This document shows, piece by piece, positions 17,564 through 26,044 of a DNA stretch of 64,000 bases. The stretch's first letter is position 1. The number at the start of each line of letters is the position of its first letter. The stretch lies in contig SHVU01000005.1 in NCBI GenBank assembly GCA_009691105.1, positions 1 through 64,000 of the forward strand, given 5' to 3'. The position numbers were made by a program, and so were the translations under genes. The notes beneath the pieces were generated by a model that saw only the letters and a program-made list of their open reading frames with translations, ran no database searches and was not told where the DNA came from. Origin of the DNA: Rhodospirillales bacterium (GTDB lineage: Bacteria > Pseudomonadota > Alphaproteobacteria > Rhodospirillales > SHVU01).

Positions 17564-18906
17564 CCAAGGACGCGAAGCCGGCAAAGCCCGGTACCTTTGG
17601 ATTTGAAACCCGCGCCGTCCATGCCGGTACGCCGCCCGATCCCGGTACGGGAGCGCGGACGACGCCGATCTATCAGACGACGTCCTATGTCTTCGACGAC
17701 GTCGATCACGCTGCGTCGCTCTTCAATCTCCAGACCTTTGGCTACATCTACAGCCGGATTGGCAATCCGACGGTCTCCGCGCTCGAAGGCCGCGTTACCA
17801 ATCTCGAAGGCGGTCGCGGCGCCGTGGCTTGCGCGAGCGGACATGCGGCGCAACTTCTCGCCCTGTTCACCCTGCTCGAGCCCGGCGACGGGATCATCGC
17901 GTCCCCATATTTGTACGGCGGCTCGGTCACGCAGTTCACGCACACCTTCAAGCGTCTCGGCTGGTCCTGCCGTTTCGTCGATCCGCGGAAGCCCGAAGAC
18001 GTCCGCGCCGCGCTGTGGCCAGAGTGCAAGGCGATCTTCGTCGAGACGTTGTCGAATCCGGGTGGCGTCATCGCCGATCTCGAAGCACTCGCCGATATCG
18101 CCCGCGAAGCTGGGATCGTCTTGATCGTCGACAACACCATGGCGTCGCCCTACCTCTGCCAGCCGTTCGAGTGGGGCGTCGATCTCTCGATCCACTCCCT
18201 CACCAAGTTCCTGTCCGGCCACGGCACATCGATGGGAGGGATCGTCGTCGAGTCGGGCAAGACCGACTGGGGACGAAACGACAAATACCCGTCGATGACC
18301 GCGCCCGATCCGGCCTATCACGGGCTGACTTTCGCGGAGACCTTTGGCGATTTCGGCTTCACGATGAAAGCCCGCGCCGTGTCCTTGCGCGATCTTGGGC
18401 CGGCGCTGGCGCCGATGAACGCCTTCATGATTTTGACCGGGATCGAGACGTTGCCGCTTCGCATGGAGCGTCACGTTACCAACGGTCTTGCCGTAGCACG
18501 GTTTCTCGAAGCCCATCCCGCCGTGTCTTGGGTATCCCACGCCGGCCTCGAGTCGAGCCCCTATCATCGACTCGCCAAGAAATATCTGCCGAAGGGCGTC
18601 GGTCCGGTGTTCACGTTCGGCGTCAAAGGCGGCTACGAGATGGGCGTCAAAACGGTTGAAGGCTGCGAGTTGCTGTCGCATCTCGCCAACGTCGGCGACA
18701 CCCGCAGCTTGATCATTCATCCGGCCTCGACGACGCATCGCCAATTGACCGAAGAGCAACAGATCAAAGCCGGGGCGGGTCCCGATGTCGTCCGGATTTC
18801 GGTTGGGATCGAGACCGTCGCTGACGTGATCGCCGATCTCGACCAAGCCCTGAGCCGGGCCGCGGGAACGGGCAAAGCGTCGGCGACGCGCCCGGCCGCT
18901 GATTAA
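17560..18906 (+). CDS. metY: O-acetylhomoserine sulfhydrylase (PLP-dependent)
   Basis: Cys/Met-metabolism PLP enzyme of 448 residues that adds sulfide or methanethiol to O-acetylhomoserine, giving homocysteine or methionine. Motifs are TTPIYQTTSYVF, YSRIGNPTVSALEGR, the phosphate-binding GHAAQLL and the PLP lysine at residue 216 (SIHSLTKFLSGHGTSMGG). The RubisCO-like protein and cupin follow directly, which suggests it traps methanethiol released in methylthioadenosine salvage. Alternative: homocysteine synthase with sulfide. Confidence 0.9.
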   Translation: MTKDAKPAKPGTFGFETRAVHAGTPPDPGTGARTTPIYQTTSYVFDDVDHAASLFNLQTFGYIYSRIGNPTVSALEGRVTNLEGGRGAVACASGHAAQLLALFTLLEPGDGIIASPYLYGGSVTQFTHTFKRLGWSCRFVDPRKPEDVRAALWPECKAIFVETLSNPGGVIADLEALADIAREAGIVLIVDNTMASPYLCQPFEWGVDLSIHSLTKFLSGHGTSMGGIVVESGKTDWGRNDKYPSMTAPDPAYHGLTFAETFGDFGFTMKARAVSLRDLGPALAPMNAFMILTGIETLPLRMERHVTNGLAVARFLEAHPAVSWVSHAGLESSPYHRLAKKYLPKGVGPVFTFGVKGGYEMGVKTVEGCELLSHLANVGDTRSLIIHPASTTHRQLTEEQQIKAGAGPDVVRISVGIETVADVIADLDQALSRAAGTGKASATRPAAD

Positions 18907-18925
18907 GAACCCATCGGCCGACGCC

Positions 18926-20020
18926 GTGCCGCGGATCTTCGCCACCTATCGCATTCGGAGCGATGCAGCCTCGATCAAGGCTCGCGCCGATGCCATCGCC
19001 GTCGAGCAAAGCGTCGAGATGCCGGTCGCGGCGATCGTCGATGCGGGCGTCAAAGCCGACATTGTTGGCCGCGTCGAGTCGATCACGGATCGAAAAGACG
19101 GAACCTTCGATGTCGTGATCGGTTTGGCGACGGCGACGACCGGTCTCGAAGCCGGTCAGCTTCTGAACATGCTGTTCGGCAACACGTCGATTCACGACGA
19201 CGTCGTTCTGCACGATGCCGAATTTCCGGCCACGGTCGTCGCCGCCTTCGGCGGTCCGCGCCAAGGCATGGATGAGCTGCGCCGTCGCGTCGGAGCGAAA
19301 GCCCGGGCCATGACCTGTTCGTCCCTGAAGCCGCAGGGACTTGGGCCCGATGCGCTTGCCGCCATCGCCGGCCGTCTGGCCAAGGGTGGCCTCGACTACA
19401 TAAAAGACGACCACGGGCTCGCCGATCAGGCCTATAGCCCCTTCGCCGATCGTGTTCGGGCCTGCGCGCGGGCAATTGCCGAGGCGCGGACGGCGGGCGG
19501 TGTCGAGACCCAATATGTGCCAAGCCTCTCGGGCGATCTTGACCGTCTGCGTCGCCAAGTCGATCAGGCCAGAGCCGCTGGCGTCGATACGGTCCTAGTC
19601 GCCCCGATGATCGTCGGGCTCGCGTCATTCCACGCCTTGGTTCGCGCCAATCCGGACATGGCGTTCATGGCCCACCCGGCGATGGCTGGGGCAGGCAAGA
19701 TCGCGCCGGCGTTTTTGCTGGGCACGGTGTTCCGGCTTCTCGGGGCGAGCGCCACGATCTTTCCTAACCACGGTGGCCGCTTCGGCTATTCGCCCGAGAC
19801 CTGCCGCGCCATTGCCACCACGTCGTTGCGCGCCGATGGACTTCGCACCACGGTGCCGGTTCCGGCCGGCGGCATGACGGTCGAGCGGGTTCCCGAAATG
19901 CTCGATTTCTATGGGCGGGACGTTATGCTCTTGATCGGCGGCGGGTTGCTTGCCGCCGGCGATGGTTTAGTCGAAGCGACCCGAGCCTTTACCCGGCAGG
20001 TCGCCGCATACGCCCGATAG
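18926..20020 (+). CDS. RubisCO-like protein (form IV), probable methylthioribulose-1-P isomerase
   Basis: 364-residue RubisCO large-chain homologue with GTG start. The first catalytic-Lys region reads SSLKPQGLG (Lys135). The carbamate-Lys region reads GGLDYIKDDHG (Lys160), where RubisCO has KDDE, so the last metal-ligand Glu is replaced by His. The loop-6 lysine region is replaced by PNHGGRFGYSP. This means no carboxylase activity, hence form IV. With the downstream cupin and upstream sulfhydrylase it fits the R. rubrum enzyme that isomerises 5-methylthioribulose-1-P to methylthioxylulose phosphate in the MTA-isoprenoid shunt. The reaction is inferred from context. Confidence 0.88.
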   Translation: MPRIFATYRIRSDAASIKARADAIAVEQSVEMPVAAIVDAGVKADIVGRVESITDRKDGTFDVVIGLATATTGLEAGQLLNMLFGNTSIHDDVVLHDAEFPATVVAAFGGPRQGMDELRRRVGAKARAMTCSSLKPQGLGPDALAAIAGRLAKGGLDYIKDDHGLADQAYSPFADRVRACARAIAEARTAGGVETQYVPSLSGDLDRLRRQVDQARAAGVDTVLVAPMIVGLASFHALVRANPDMAFMAHPAMAGAGKIAPAFLLGTVFRLLGASATIFPNHGGRFGYSPETCRAIATTSLRADGLRTTVPVPAGGMTVERVPEMLDFYGRDVMLLIGGGLLAAGDGLVEATRAFTRQVAAYAR

Positions 20021-20027
20021 AGACGCC

Positions 20028-20495
20028 ATGACGAAGACTGAACGTGAACCGTTTCGCGACTTCCTTCCCGGCTTCCGCTGGGAGGGCGTCGATCGCCTGG
20101 CTTACAAAGCGGAAGGGAGCGCACCCTTCAAGGCGATCACGCGCCAGGTCTTGTTCTCCGACCCGGCCTTGGCCTGCGAACTTCGCTATTTCGAGATCGA
20201 TGCCGGCGGTCACTCGACCCTCGAGCGCCACGACCACGTCCATGCCGTCATGGTGGCGCGCGGCTCCGGACACTGCTTGGTCGGTAACGAGGTCCGCACA
20301 GTGAAAACGTTCGACCTCGTGTCGGTGCCGCCGGGGACCTGGCATCAGTTCCGAGCGACGCGCGGTGAAGCGTTGGGTTTCATCTGTATGGTTAACGCTG
20401 GCCGCGACCGACCCCAATTGCCCAACGAGGACGAGGTGCACGCTCTTCGCGCCGATCCTCGCATTACCGCTTTTCTGGACGACCGGCCGAGCTAA
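20028..20495 (+). CDS. Cupin, probable methylthioxylulose-5-phosphate sulfurylase
   Basis: Single-domain cupin of 155 residues. Its metal site is GHSTLERHDHVHAVMVARGSG (His62, His68, His70, His72 region), with a second motif VPPGTWHQF. It sits seven bases after the RubisCO-like gene. In R. rubrum such a cupin converts 1-methylthio-D-xylulose-5-P to deoxyxylulose-5-P, releasing methanethiol. Deoxyxylulose-5-P feeds isoprenoids, and the thiol can be captured by the adjacent sulfhydrylase. Function is assigned from neighbours and fold. Confidence 0.8.
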   Translation: MTKTEREPFRDFLPGFRWEGVDRLAYKAEGSAPFKAITRQVLFSDPALACELRYFEIDAGGHSTLERHDHVHAVMVARGSGHCLVGNEVRTVKTFDLVSVPPGTWHQFRATRGEALGFICMVNAGRDRPQLPNEDEVHALRADPRITAFLDDRPS

Positions 20496-20538
20496 GCGCG
20501 GCCGAGCGTTCGCCCCGAACCTGAACCAGGAGCCCTCA

Positions 20539-21414
20539 ATGCTCGATCGTCACATTCCAGGCGTGCTTCGCTTCCACGCGCCGAAAGGCGACCTTGTGCC
20601 GGTCGTGTTCGACTCGCCGCACAGCGGTCTGATGTTTCCGCCCGATTTCGGATCGGTGGTGCCGCGCGCCCGCTTGCGCGAAGCCGAAGATGCCTTCGTG
20701 AACGATCTCTATGGGGCCGCGCCGCAGCACGGCGCGGTGTTTCTCGAGGCGTTGTTTCCGCGGACCTACATCGATCCGAACCGGGCCGAGCACGACATGG
20801 ATCCCGACACCATCGATGGGGCGTGGCCGAAGCCGCTGACACCGGGCCAGAAGTCGTCAAAGGTCGGCAGCGGCCTGATCTGGCGCACCTGCCACCCCAA
20901 CACGGCGATGTACGATCGGAAGATGACCTTGGCGGAGGTCAGCAACCGAATCGAGACCTATTACCGCCCGTATCGCGAGGCACTGCGCGAGGCCATCGCC
21001 GAAGTGCATTCCAAATTCGGCCAGGTCTGGCACGTGAATTGTCATTCGATGCCGGCGTTCAGTTCTGAGAAGTCGCCCGAGGGACGGGCCGGCGTCAAAC
21101 GGCCGGAGTTCATTCTGGGCGATCGCTCGGGAAAGACTTGCGAGGCCGATTTCACGAATTTCGTCAGCGACGAGCTCAAGCGGCTCGGTCATCAGGTAAT
21201 CCTGAACGATCCGTATAACGGCGGCGATCTGGTCGTCGCTTATTCCAATCCCGCGAAGGGCATCCACAGCCTGCAGATCGAGATCAAGCGCTCGCTCTAC
21301 ATGGATGAAACGTTGACCGTTCCGAACGGCGGGTTCGATCGGCTGCAACGCAACCTCACGAAGCTGGTCGAAGCGATCTGCGCGTATGCCCAACGGCGGG
21401 TCCGCAACGCCTAG
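20539..21414 (+). CDS. N-formylglutamate amidohydrolase family protein
   Basis: 291-residue member of the FGase family (HutG-type N-formylglutamate deformylase and relatives). It reads VPVVFDSPHSGLMFPPDF near the N-terminus, PRTYIDPNRAEHDMDP, VWHVNCHSMPAF with metal-binding His, and DPYNGGDLV. I start at ATG 20539 after CAGGAGCCCTCA; the track ORF starts inside the cupin. No other histidine-degradation gene is near, so the substrate is uncertain. Its 3' end overlaps the ATG of the broken secreted-protein gene by 29 bases. Confidence 0.83.
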   Translation: MLDRHIPGVLRFHAPKGDLVPVVFDSPHSGLMFPPDFGSVVPRARLREAEDAFVNDLYGAAPQHGAVFLEALFPRTYIDPNRAEHDMDPDTIDGAWPKPLTPGQKSSKVGSGLIWRTCHPNTAMYDRKMTLAEVSNRIETYYRPYREALREAIAEVHSKFGQVWHVNCHSMPAFSSEKSPEGRAGVKRPEFILGDRSGKTCEADFTNFVSDELKRLGHQVILNDPYNGGDLVVAYSNPAKGIHSLQIEIKRSLYMDETLTVPNGGFDRLQRNLTKLVEAICAYAQRRVRNA

Positions 21415-22246
21415 GGCAGTCGGTTGGCGGATACGATCGGCGACGATCGGCGACGATCGGCGTTCTTGCGCTGATTGCGGTGCCGCTCGGGTCCGAAGCG
21501 GCCGAGCCCTGGCGCTGGCCGGCTAACGCCCTCGTGTCTTGCGAGGCCGCCGAACCCGATCGCGTGATGGATGTCTACATGGCGCCGGACCGGACGTCGG
21601 CCGGACGGCATATCTTGCGGCGCTGTCGCGCGGGTACGGCCGAGACCCCGGATAGGATCGTCACGATCCAATTGCGCTTCACCAAGCGTGCTGCGTTGGT
21701 TGCGGCATTGGACGTCACGGTCGATCACGCGGTGTTGGATGGCACCGCGACGGCCATCTTGCCCGTGCGGTCGCCCATGCCCGGGGCAATGGGGCCTGCG
21801 GAAATCTTGTCTCGGGTGAATGCCGTTTCGACCTGACGGCGACGGCGGACGGCTGGTCCTTTCGCTGAACCGATCAGCGTGGCGAGCATGTCGAGACGCT
21901 TCGGGTCGAGGCTCGCCACAACGGGATGTGGGACCCAGGCGTTTTGCAGGCCTCGCGGCTGGCCGATTCGTATTCCGGTACGGTCTGGACGATGCACGCC
22001 GATCCCATGGGGGTCGCCGACGATCTCGACGGCCGGTCGGTCCAGCGCCACCACATCAAGGCCGTCCCCCAGGGTGTCCCATTGCTCGCCTCGCGCTGCG
22101 AGCGGGTTCTCTGGATCGCTGGCGATGGCGAGGTTTTGCGAGTTTGCGACTTTCACCGGGAATTCGGGATGGAGAATGTGACCGAATTCGTCCACGCCGA
22201 TCTTGGAATCGCGCCGCGCCATGATTGCACCCGGTGGCTCCAATAG
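21386..22246 (+). pseudogene. Broken secreted protein of unknown function
   Basis: Three segments read as one protein if small lesions are repaired. (1) ATG 21386 gives MPNGGSATPRAVGWRIRSATIG. Removing one 10-base repeat unit at 21434-21462 joins it in frame to the signal-peptide core GVLALIAVPLGSEAAEP. (2) That frame runs to ILSRV near 21810. One lost G (GTGAATGC for GTGGAATGC) would continue into ECRFDLTATADGWSFR. (3) TGA at about 21865 follows; TGG would give WTDQRGEHVETLRVEARHNG and run on to TAG 22246 through WDPGVLQASRLADSYSG. No known family is recognised. Either a decayed gene or clustered errors. Confidence 0.6.
21434..21462 (+). repeat. 10-base tandem repeat, 2.9 copies
   Basis: CGATCGGCGA is repeated as CGATCGGCGA-CGATCGGCGA-CGATCGGCG (21434-21462). 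Because ten is not a multiple of three, each copy gained or lost shifts the reading frame of the secreted-protein gene that starts at 21386. One copy fewer would join the leader to the signal peptide in frame. Confidence 0.85.
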
Positions 22247-22312
22247 TGGGTATCAAGGCCGGCCCCGAGACAGGCCCGAAGGGGTCTTGATTGTCAGGCC
22301 GCAGCCGGAGAT

Positions 22313-22332
22313 AGTGGCGGTTCCGCGCCACT
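22313..22332 (+). other. Stem-loop in the gap before the molybdenum hydroxylase genes
   Basis: AGTGGCG (22313-22319) can pair with CGCCACT (22326-22332) around a six-base loop. No T-run follows, so it may be a weak terminator for the broken gene or a leader structure. The remainder of 22247-22409 shows only a purine-rich ribosome site (GAGGGGAAAA) before ATG 22410. Confidence 0.35.
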
Positions 22333-22409
22333 GACGGACCGGCAACGACTCGCGCCGATTTCGCGTTTGGCTGGTTCGCGCGATGGCGGTGAGGGCTGAG
22401 GGGAAAAGC

Positions 22410-23282
22410 ATGCTTGCGTTGCGTTTCGAAGCTCCGAACTCGATCGACGAGGCGGTGGTTTTATTGTCCAAGGCCGACGGCGAGGCGCGTGTCCTCGGCG
22501 GCGGAACCGATCTCGTCGTCCAGATGCGGTCCGGGGTCGTCAAGCCCGGGCTCGTCGTCGACGTAAAACGAATTCCTGAAATGGCGAAGATCGTTCGCGA
22601 TGCCGGTGGGTTCCGTATCGGCGCCGCCGTTCCCTGCGCCGCGCTCGGTGAACACGCCGAACTCAAGGCTGCCTGGCCGGGTGTGATCGAAGCAGCGCGG
22701 CTGATCGGCTCGACGCAAATTCAAGGCCGCGCCACCTTGGGCGGCAATCTTTGCAACGCGTCGCCGGCCGCTGATAGCGTCCCGGCGATGATCGCTGCCG
22801 GAGCGATCTGCGTGATCGCCGGACCGAAAGGGCGCCGCGAACTGCCGGTTGAGGCTCTCGCCACCGCGCCGGGCAAAACCTCGCTGGCGCGTGGCGAGCT
22901 TGTTATTGAAGTGCGGCTTGCGGCGCAGGCGGCGCGATCGAGCGATGCGTATCTTCGCTTCATCCCGCGCACCGACATGGACATCGCCGTCGTCGGCGTT
23001 GGCATCTCATTGACGCTCGACGCCAAGGGTGTTTGCACCGCGGCTCGGGTCGCTCTCGGGGCGGTGGCTCCGCGGGCGATGTTGGTGGCCGAGGCCGGAG
23101 CGGCCTTGGTTGGAACCAGTCTCGACGCCGCGGCCCTCGATCGTCTGGCCAAGGCGGCGAGCGCCGCCTGCCGTCCGATCGACGACAAGCGCGGCACGAT
23201 CGAATATCGAACCAAAGTGGCGGGCGTCCTTGCGCGACGCACCGCTCTGATTGCCCGTGACCGGGCCGGGAGCAGCCGATGA
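22410..23282 (+). CDS. Molybdenum hydroxylase, FAD-binding medium subunit
   Basis: FAD subunit of a xanthine dehydrogenase/CO dehydrogenase-family hydroxylase, 290 residues. It has the FAD motifs VLGGGTDLVVQMRSG and RATLGGNLCNASPAADSVPA, and the C-terminal CO-dehydrogenase flavoprotein domain. ATG 22410 after GAGGGGAAAA is preferred over the track ATG 22383. Electrons would pass from the Mo site through the 2Fe-2S subunit to FAD. The stop lies in the first copy of an 11-base duplication at the junction to the next gene. Confidence 0.92.
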   Translation: MLALRFEAPNSIDEAVVLLSKADGEARVLGGGTDLVVQMRSGVVKPGLVVDVKRIPEMAKIVRDAGGFRIGAAVPCAALGEHAELKAAWPGVIEAARLIGSTQIQGRATLGGNLCNASPAADSVPAMIAAGAICVIAGPKGRRELPVEALATAPGKTSLARGELVIEVRLAAQAARSSDAYLRFIPRTDMDIAVVGVGISLTLDAKGVCTAARVALGAVAPRAMLVAEAGAALVGTSLDAAALDRLAKAASAACRPIDDKRGTIEYRTKVAGVLARRTALIARDRAGSSR

Positions 23283-23292
23283 GCAGCCGATG
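23271..23292 (+). repeat. 11-base tandem duplication at a stop/start junction
   Basis: AGCAGCCGATG occurs twice in direct succession (23271-23281 and 23282-23292). The first copy supplies the TGA of the FAD subunit, and the second supplies the ATG of the 2Fe-2S subunit. A single copy would produce the usual ATGA stop/start overlap. Confidence 0.85.
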
Positions 23293-23772
23293 AGCAAGAG
23301 CCACGTTTCCACCACGATCAACGGCGAGCCGATCGAATTTTTGTGCGAGCCGCAACAGACGCTGCTCGACGCGCTCCGTGACGATGTCGGCCTGACAGGC
23401 ACTAAGGATGGTTGCGGTTCCGGCGATTGCGGCGCCTGCAGCGTGATCCTCGATGGTCGCGTTGTCTGCTCGTGTCTCGTGCTGGCGCCCGAAGCCGAAG
23501 GCCGAAAGATTCAGACGGTCGAAGGCTTGGCGACCAAGGACGCGTTGCATCCGATTCAGAAGGCCTTCCTGAACGAAGCGGCGCTGCAATGCGGGTTCTG
23601 CACACCTGGCTTCCTGGTGTCGGCCAAGGCCCTGCTCGAACGCAACAACAATCCGACCGAGCACGAAATTCGGTTTGGACTTGCCGGCAACATTTGCCGT
23701 TGCACCGGCTACGACAAAATCGTCCGCGCTGTTCAGATCGCTGCGGCTGAAATGCGGGGGGAGACTCGCTAA
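23290..23772 (+). CDS. Molybdenum hydroxylase, 2Fe-2S small subunit
   Basis: 160-residue iron-sulfur subunit with two [2Fe-2S] clusters. The plant-ferredoxin-type cluster uses DGCGSGDCGACSVILDG. The C-terminal four-helix domain cluster uses ALQCGFCTPGFL and GNICRCTGYDKI. It starts at ATG 23290 and its TAA shares a base with the ATG of the large subunit. It transfers electrons between the molybdopterin and FAD subunits. Confidence 0.95.
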   Translation: MSKSHVSTTINGEPIEFLCEPQQTLLDALRDDVGLTGTKDGCGSGDCGACSVILDGRVVCSCLVLAPEAEGRKIQTVEGLATKDALHPIQKAFLNEAALQCGFCTPGFLVSAKALLERNNNPTEHEIRFGLAGNICRCTGYDKIVRAVQIAAAEMRGETR

Positions 23773-26039
23773 TGAACGAGATCCGCAGTCCTTTCAAGAC
23801 GATCGGCACACGTCCGGTCCGTCATGACGGCGTCGACAAGGTCACCGGTCGCGCCAAGTTCGGCGCCGACTTCTCGCTGCCCGGTATGCTTGTAGGGAAG
23901 ACGCTACGTAGTCCGCATCCTCACGCCCGCATCAAGGCGATCCGTCTCGACAAGGCCCTCAAGATCCCGGGCGTGAAGGCCGCTGTCACCGCGGCCGACA
24001 TGGTCGAGTTTAAGTCCGAATGGGCGGGCGCCGGCCGCGTCGAGGTGAATCTCTATCACCTGAGCTGCAACGTGTTGGCGCGCACAAAAGCGCTCTACGA
24101 AGGACATGCCATCGCCGCGGTCGCGGCCACGACGTCGGCGATTGCCGATGCGGCGCTCGCCGCCATCGAAGTCGATTACGAAGTCCTGCCGCACGTCATC
24201 GACGAGATCGAGGCCATGCAGCCGGGCGCGCCGTTGCTGTTCGAAGAGATGACGACGCGCGGCGCCAATCCGCCGCCGACCACGCCGTCGAACATCGCCA
24301 AGGAATTCGAAGTCATCAGCGGCGACGTTGCCGCCGGGTTCGCCAAAGCCGACGTCATCGTCGAGCGCACCTTCAAGACACGCGCCGTGCATCAGGCCTA
24401 CATCGAGCCGATGGCGGCGATCGCTGATGTCACGGAAGACGGCCAATGCACGATCTGGAGCTGCACCCAAGGCCAGTTCCAAGCGCGCGCCCACTGCGCC
24501 AAGTTTCTCGGCATGGATATGGCCAAGATCCGCGTCATCCCGGCCGAGGTCGGCGGCGGATTTGGCGGCAAGCTGAACGTCTATCTCGAACCGCTCGTGG
24601 TCATGCTGTCGAAGAAAGCCGGCAAGCCGGTGAAGATGGTCATGAGCCGCGAAGAAGTGTTCCGCGGCACCGGCCCGACGTCGGGCGGTACGGTCACGGT
24701 AAAAATGGGCGTGACCAAGGACGGCAAGATCACGGCCGGCGAAGCGAAGTTGATCTTCCAAGCGGGCGCGTTCCCTGGATCGCCGGTCGGCAACGCGGCG
24801 ATGACGGCGTTCGCGGCCTATGACGTCGCAGATGTCCGCGCCATCGGCTACGACGTAGTCTCGAACCGTCCCAAATGTTCGGCCTATCGCGCCCCCGGCG
24901 CGCCCATCTCCGCGTTCGCGGTCGAAGGCGTCCTCGACGAGATCGCCCAGCGTTTGAAGATGGATCCGATCGAACTTCGTCTGAAGAATGCCGTTCGCGA
25001 AGGCTCCAAGACGGCGTACGGCATGAAATTCGCCAAGATCGGCTTCATCGAAACTTTGGAAGCCGCGAAGAAGCATCCGCATTACTCCGCACCGTTGAAA
25101 CCGAACCAGGGCCGCGGCGTCGCCTCGGGGTTCTGGTTTAACGGCGGTGGCGATTCCACCGCCGCGGTCAATATCTCCGAGGACGGAAACGCGATGCTGA
25201 TTACCGGCAGTCCCGATCTCACGGGCTCCCGCGTCTCGCTCGCCATGATGGCTGCCGAAGTCTTGGGCATCGACGTCTCCAAGGTGCAGCCGGCGGTCGG
25301 TGACACCAACGCCATCGGCTACACGTTCGTCACGGGCGGCAGCCGCACCACCTTCGCGACCGGTATGGCCGTGGTCGAGGCGACCAAGAATGTCGTCAAA
25401 GACCTCTGCCGTCGCGCCGCGATGATCTGGGAAGTCGAAGCTGACGCGGTTGTGTGGGAAGACGGCCACGCTCGGCCGGCCGGCGCCAACGTCGGCAAGT
25501 TCAAGCCGCTGTCGCTGAAAGACATTGCTGGCCAAGCCGGCAAGACGGGCGGTCCGATCAGTGGGCACGCCTCGCTGACCGCGCAAGGCATCGGACCGGC
25601 TTTCGGCACGCATATTTGCGATGTCGACGTCGATCGCGAAACCGGTCGCGTCACCGTGACGCGCTACACCATCGTCCAGGACGCCGGCCGGGCCATTCAT
25701 CCGAGCTACGTCGAAGGCCAGCTGCAAGGCGGCGTCGTCCAGGGCATCGGTTGGGCGCTCAACGAGGAATACATTTACGGGAAAGACGGAAAACTTCAGA
25801 ACCCCGGCTTCCTCGATTATCGGCTGCCGGTGGCGTCCGACGTTCCGATGATCGATGCGGTCATCGTCGAGGTTCCCAATCCCGGCCATCCGTTCGGCGT
25901 CCGCGGCACCGGCGAAGTTCCGATCGTTCCGCCGATGGCGGCGATCGCCAATGCCGTGGCGAACGCTCTTGGAATGCGGATTCACGAGTTGCCGTTGTCT
26001 CCGCCGCGGGTTCTCGCGGCTCTCGACCGCAAGGCCTAA
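23772..26039 (+). CDS. Molybdenum hydroxylase, molybdopterin-binding large subunit
   Basis: 755-residue catalytic subunit of the xanthine dehydrogenase family. It shows GGGFGGKLNVYLEPL, the active-site loop AYRAPGAPISAF and the catalytic Glu in GTGEVPIVPPMAAIANA. It lacks the AYxCSFR loop of true CO dehydrogenase, so it is more likely a hydroxylase of an N-heterocycle, aldehyde or aromatic acyl-CoA. The substrate is not predictable from sequence. A MoaD-like protein follows after five bases. Long antisense ORFs across this gene are shadows. Confidence 0.93.
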   Translation: MNEIRSPFKTIGTRPVRHDGVDKVTGRAKFGADFSLPGMLVGKTLRSPHPHARIKAIRLDKALKIPGVKAAVTAADMVEFKSEWAGAGRVEVNLYHLSCNVLARTKALYEGHAIAAVAATTSAIADAALAAIEVDYEVLPHVIDEIEAMQPGAPLLFEEMTTRGANPPPTTPSNIAKEFEVISGDVAAGFAKADVIVERTFKTRAVHQAYIEPMAAIADVTEDGQCTIWSCTQGQFQARAHCAKFLGMDMAKIRVIPAEVGGGFGGKLNVYLEPLVVMLSKKAGKPVKMVMSREEVFRGTGPTSGGTVTVKMGVTKDGKITAGEAKLIFQAGAFPGSPVGNAAMTAFAAYDVADVRAIGYDVVSNRPKCSAYRAPGAPISAFAVEGVLDEIAQRLKMDPIELRLKNAVREGSKTAYGMKFAKIGFIETLEAAKKHPHYSAPLKPNQGRGVASGFWFNGGGDSTAAVNISEDGNAMLITGSPDLTGSRVSLAMMAAEVLGIDVSKVQPAVGDTNAIGYTFVTGGSRTTFATGMAVVEATKNVVKDLCRRAAMIWEVEADAVVWEDGHARPAGANVGKFKPLSLKDIAGQAGKTGGPISGHASLTAQGIGPAFGTHICDVDVDRETGRVTVTRYTIVQDAGRAIHPSYVEGQLQGGVVQGIGWALNEEYIYGKDGKLQNPGFLDYRLPVASDVPMIDAVIVEVPNPGHPFGVRGTGEVPIVPPMAAIANAVANALGMRIHELPLSPPRVLAALDRKA

Positions 26040-26044
26040 GCGCC

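Noticed and set aside
23904-25985. 693-residue ORF on the minus strand across the molybdopterin subunit gene
   Set aside because: It is antisense to a clear enzyme gene, has compositionally odd His/Arg/Asp-rich sequence and no motif. Long shadow ORFs are expected at this GC content.
22410-26039. Aerobic CO dehydrogenase (coxMSL)
   Set aside because: The large subunit lacks the AYxCSFR active-site loop of CO dehydrogenase; it has AYRAPGAP.
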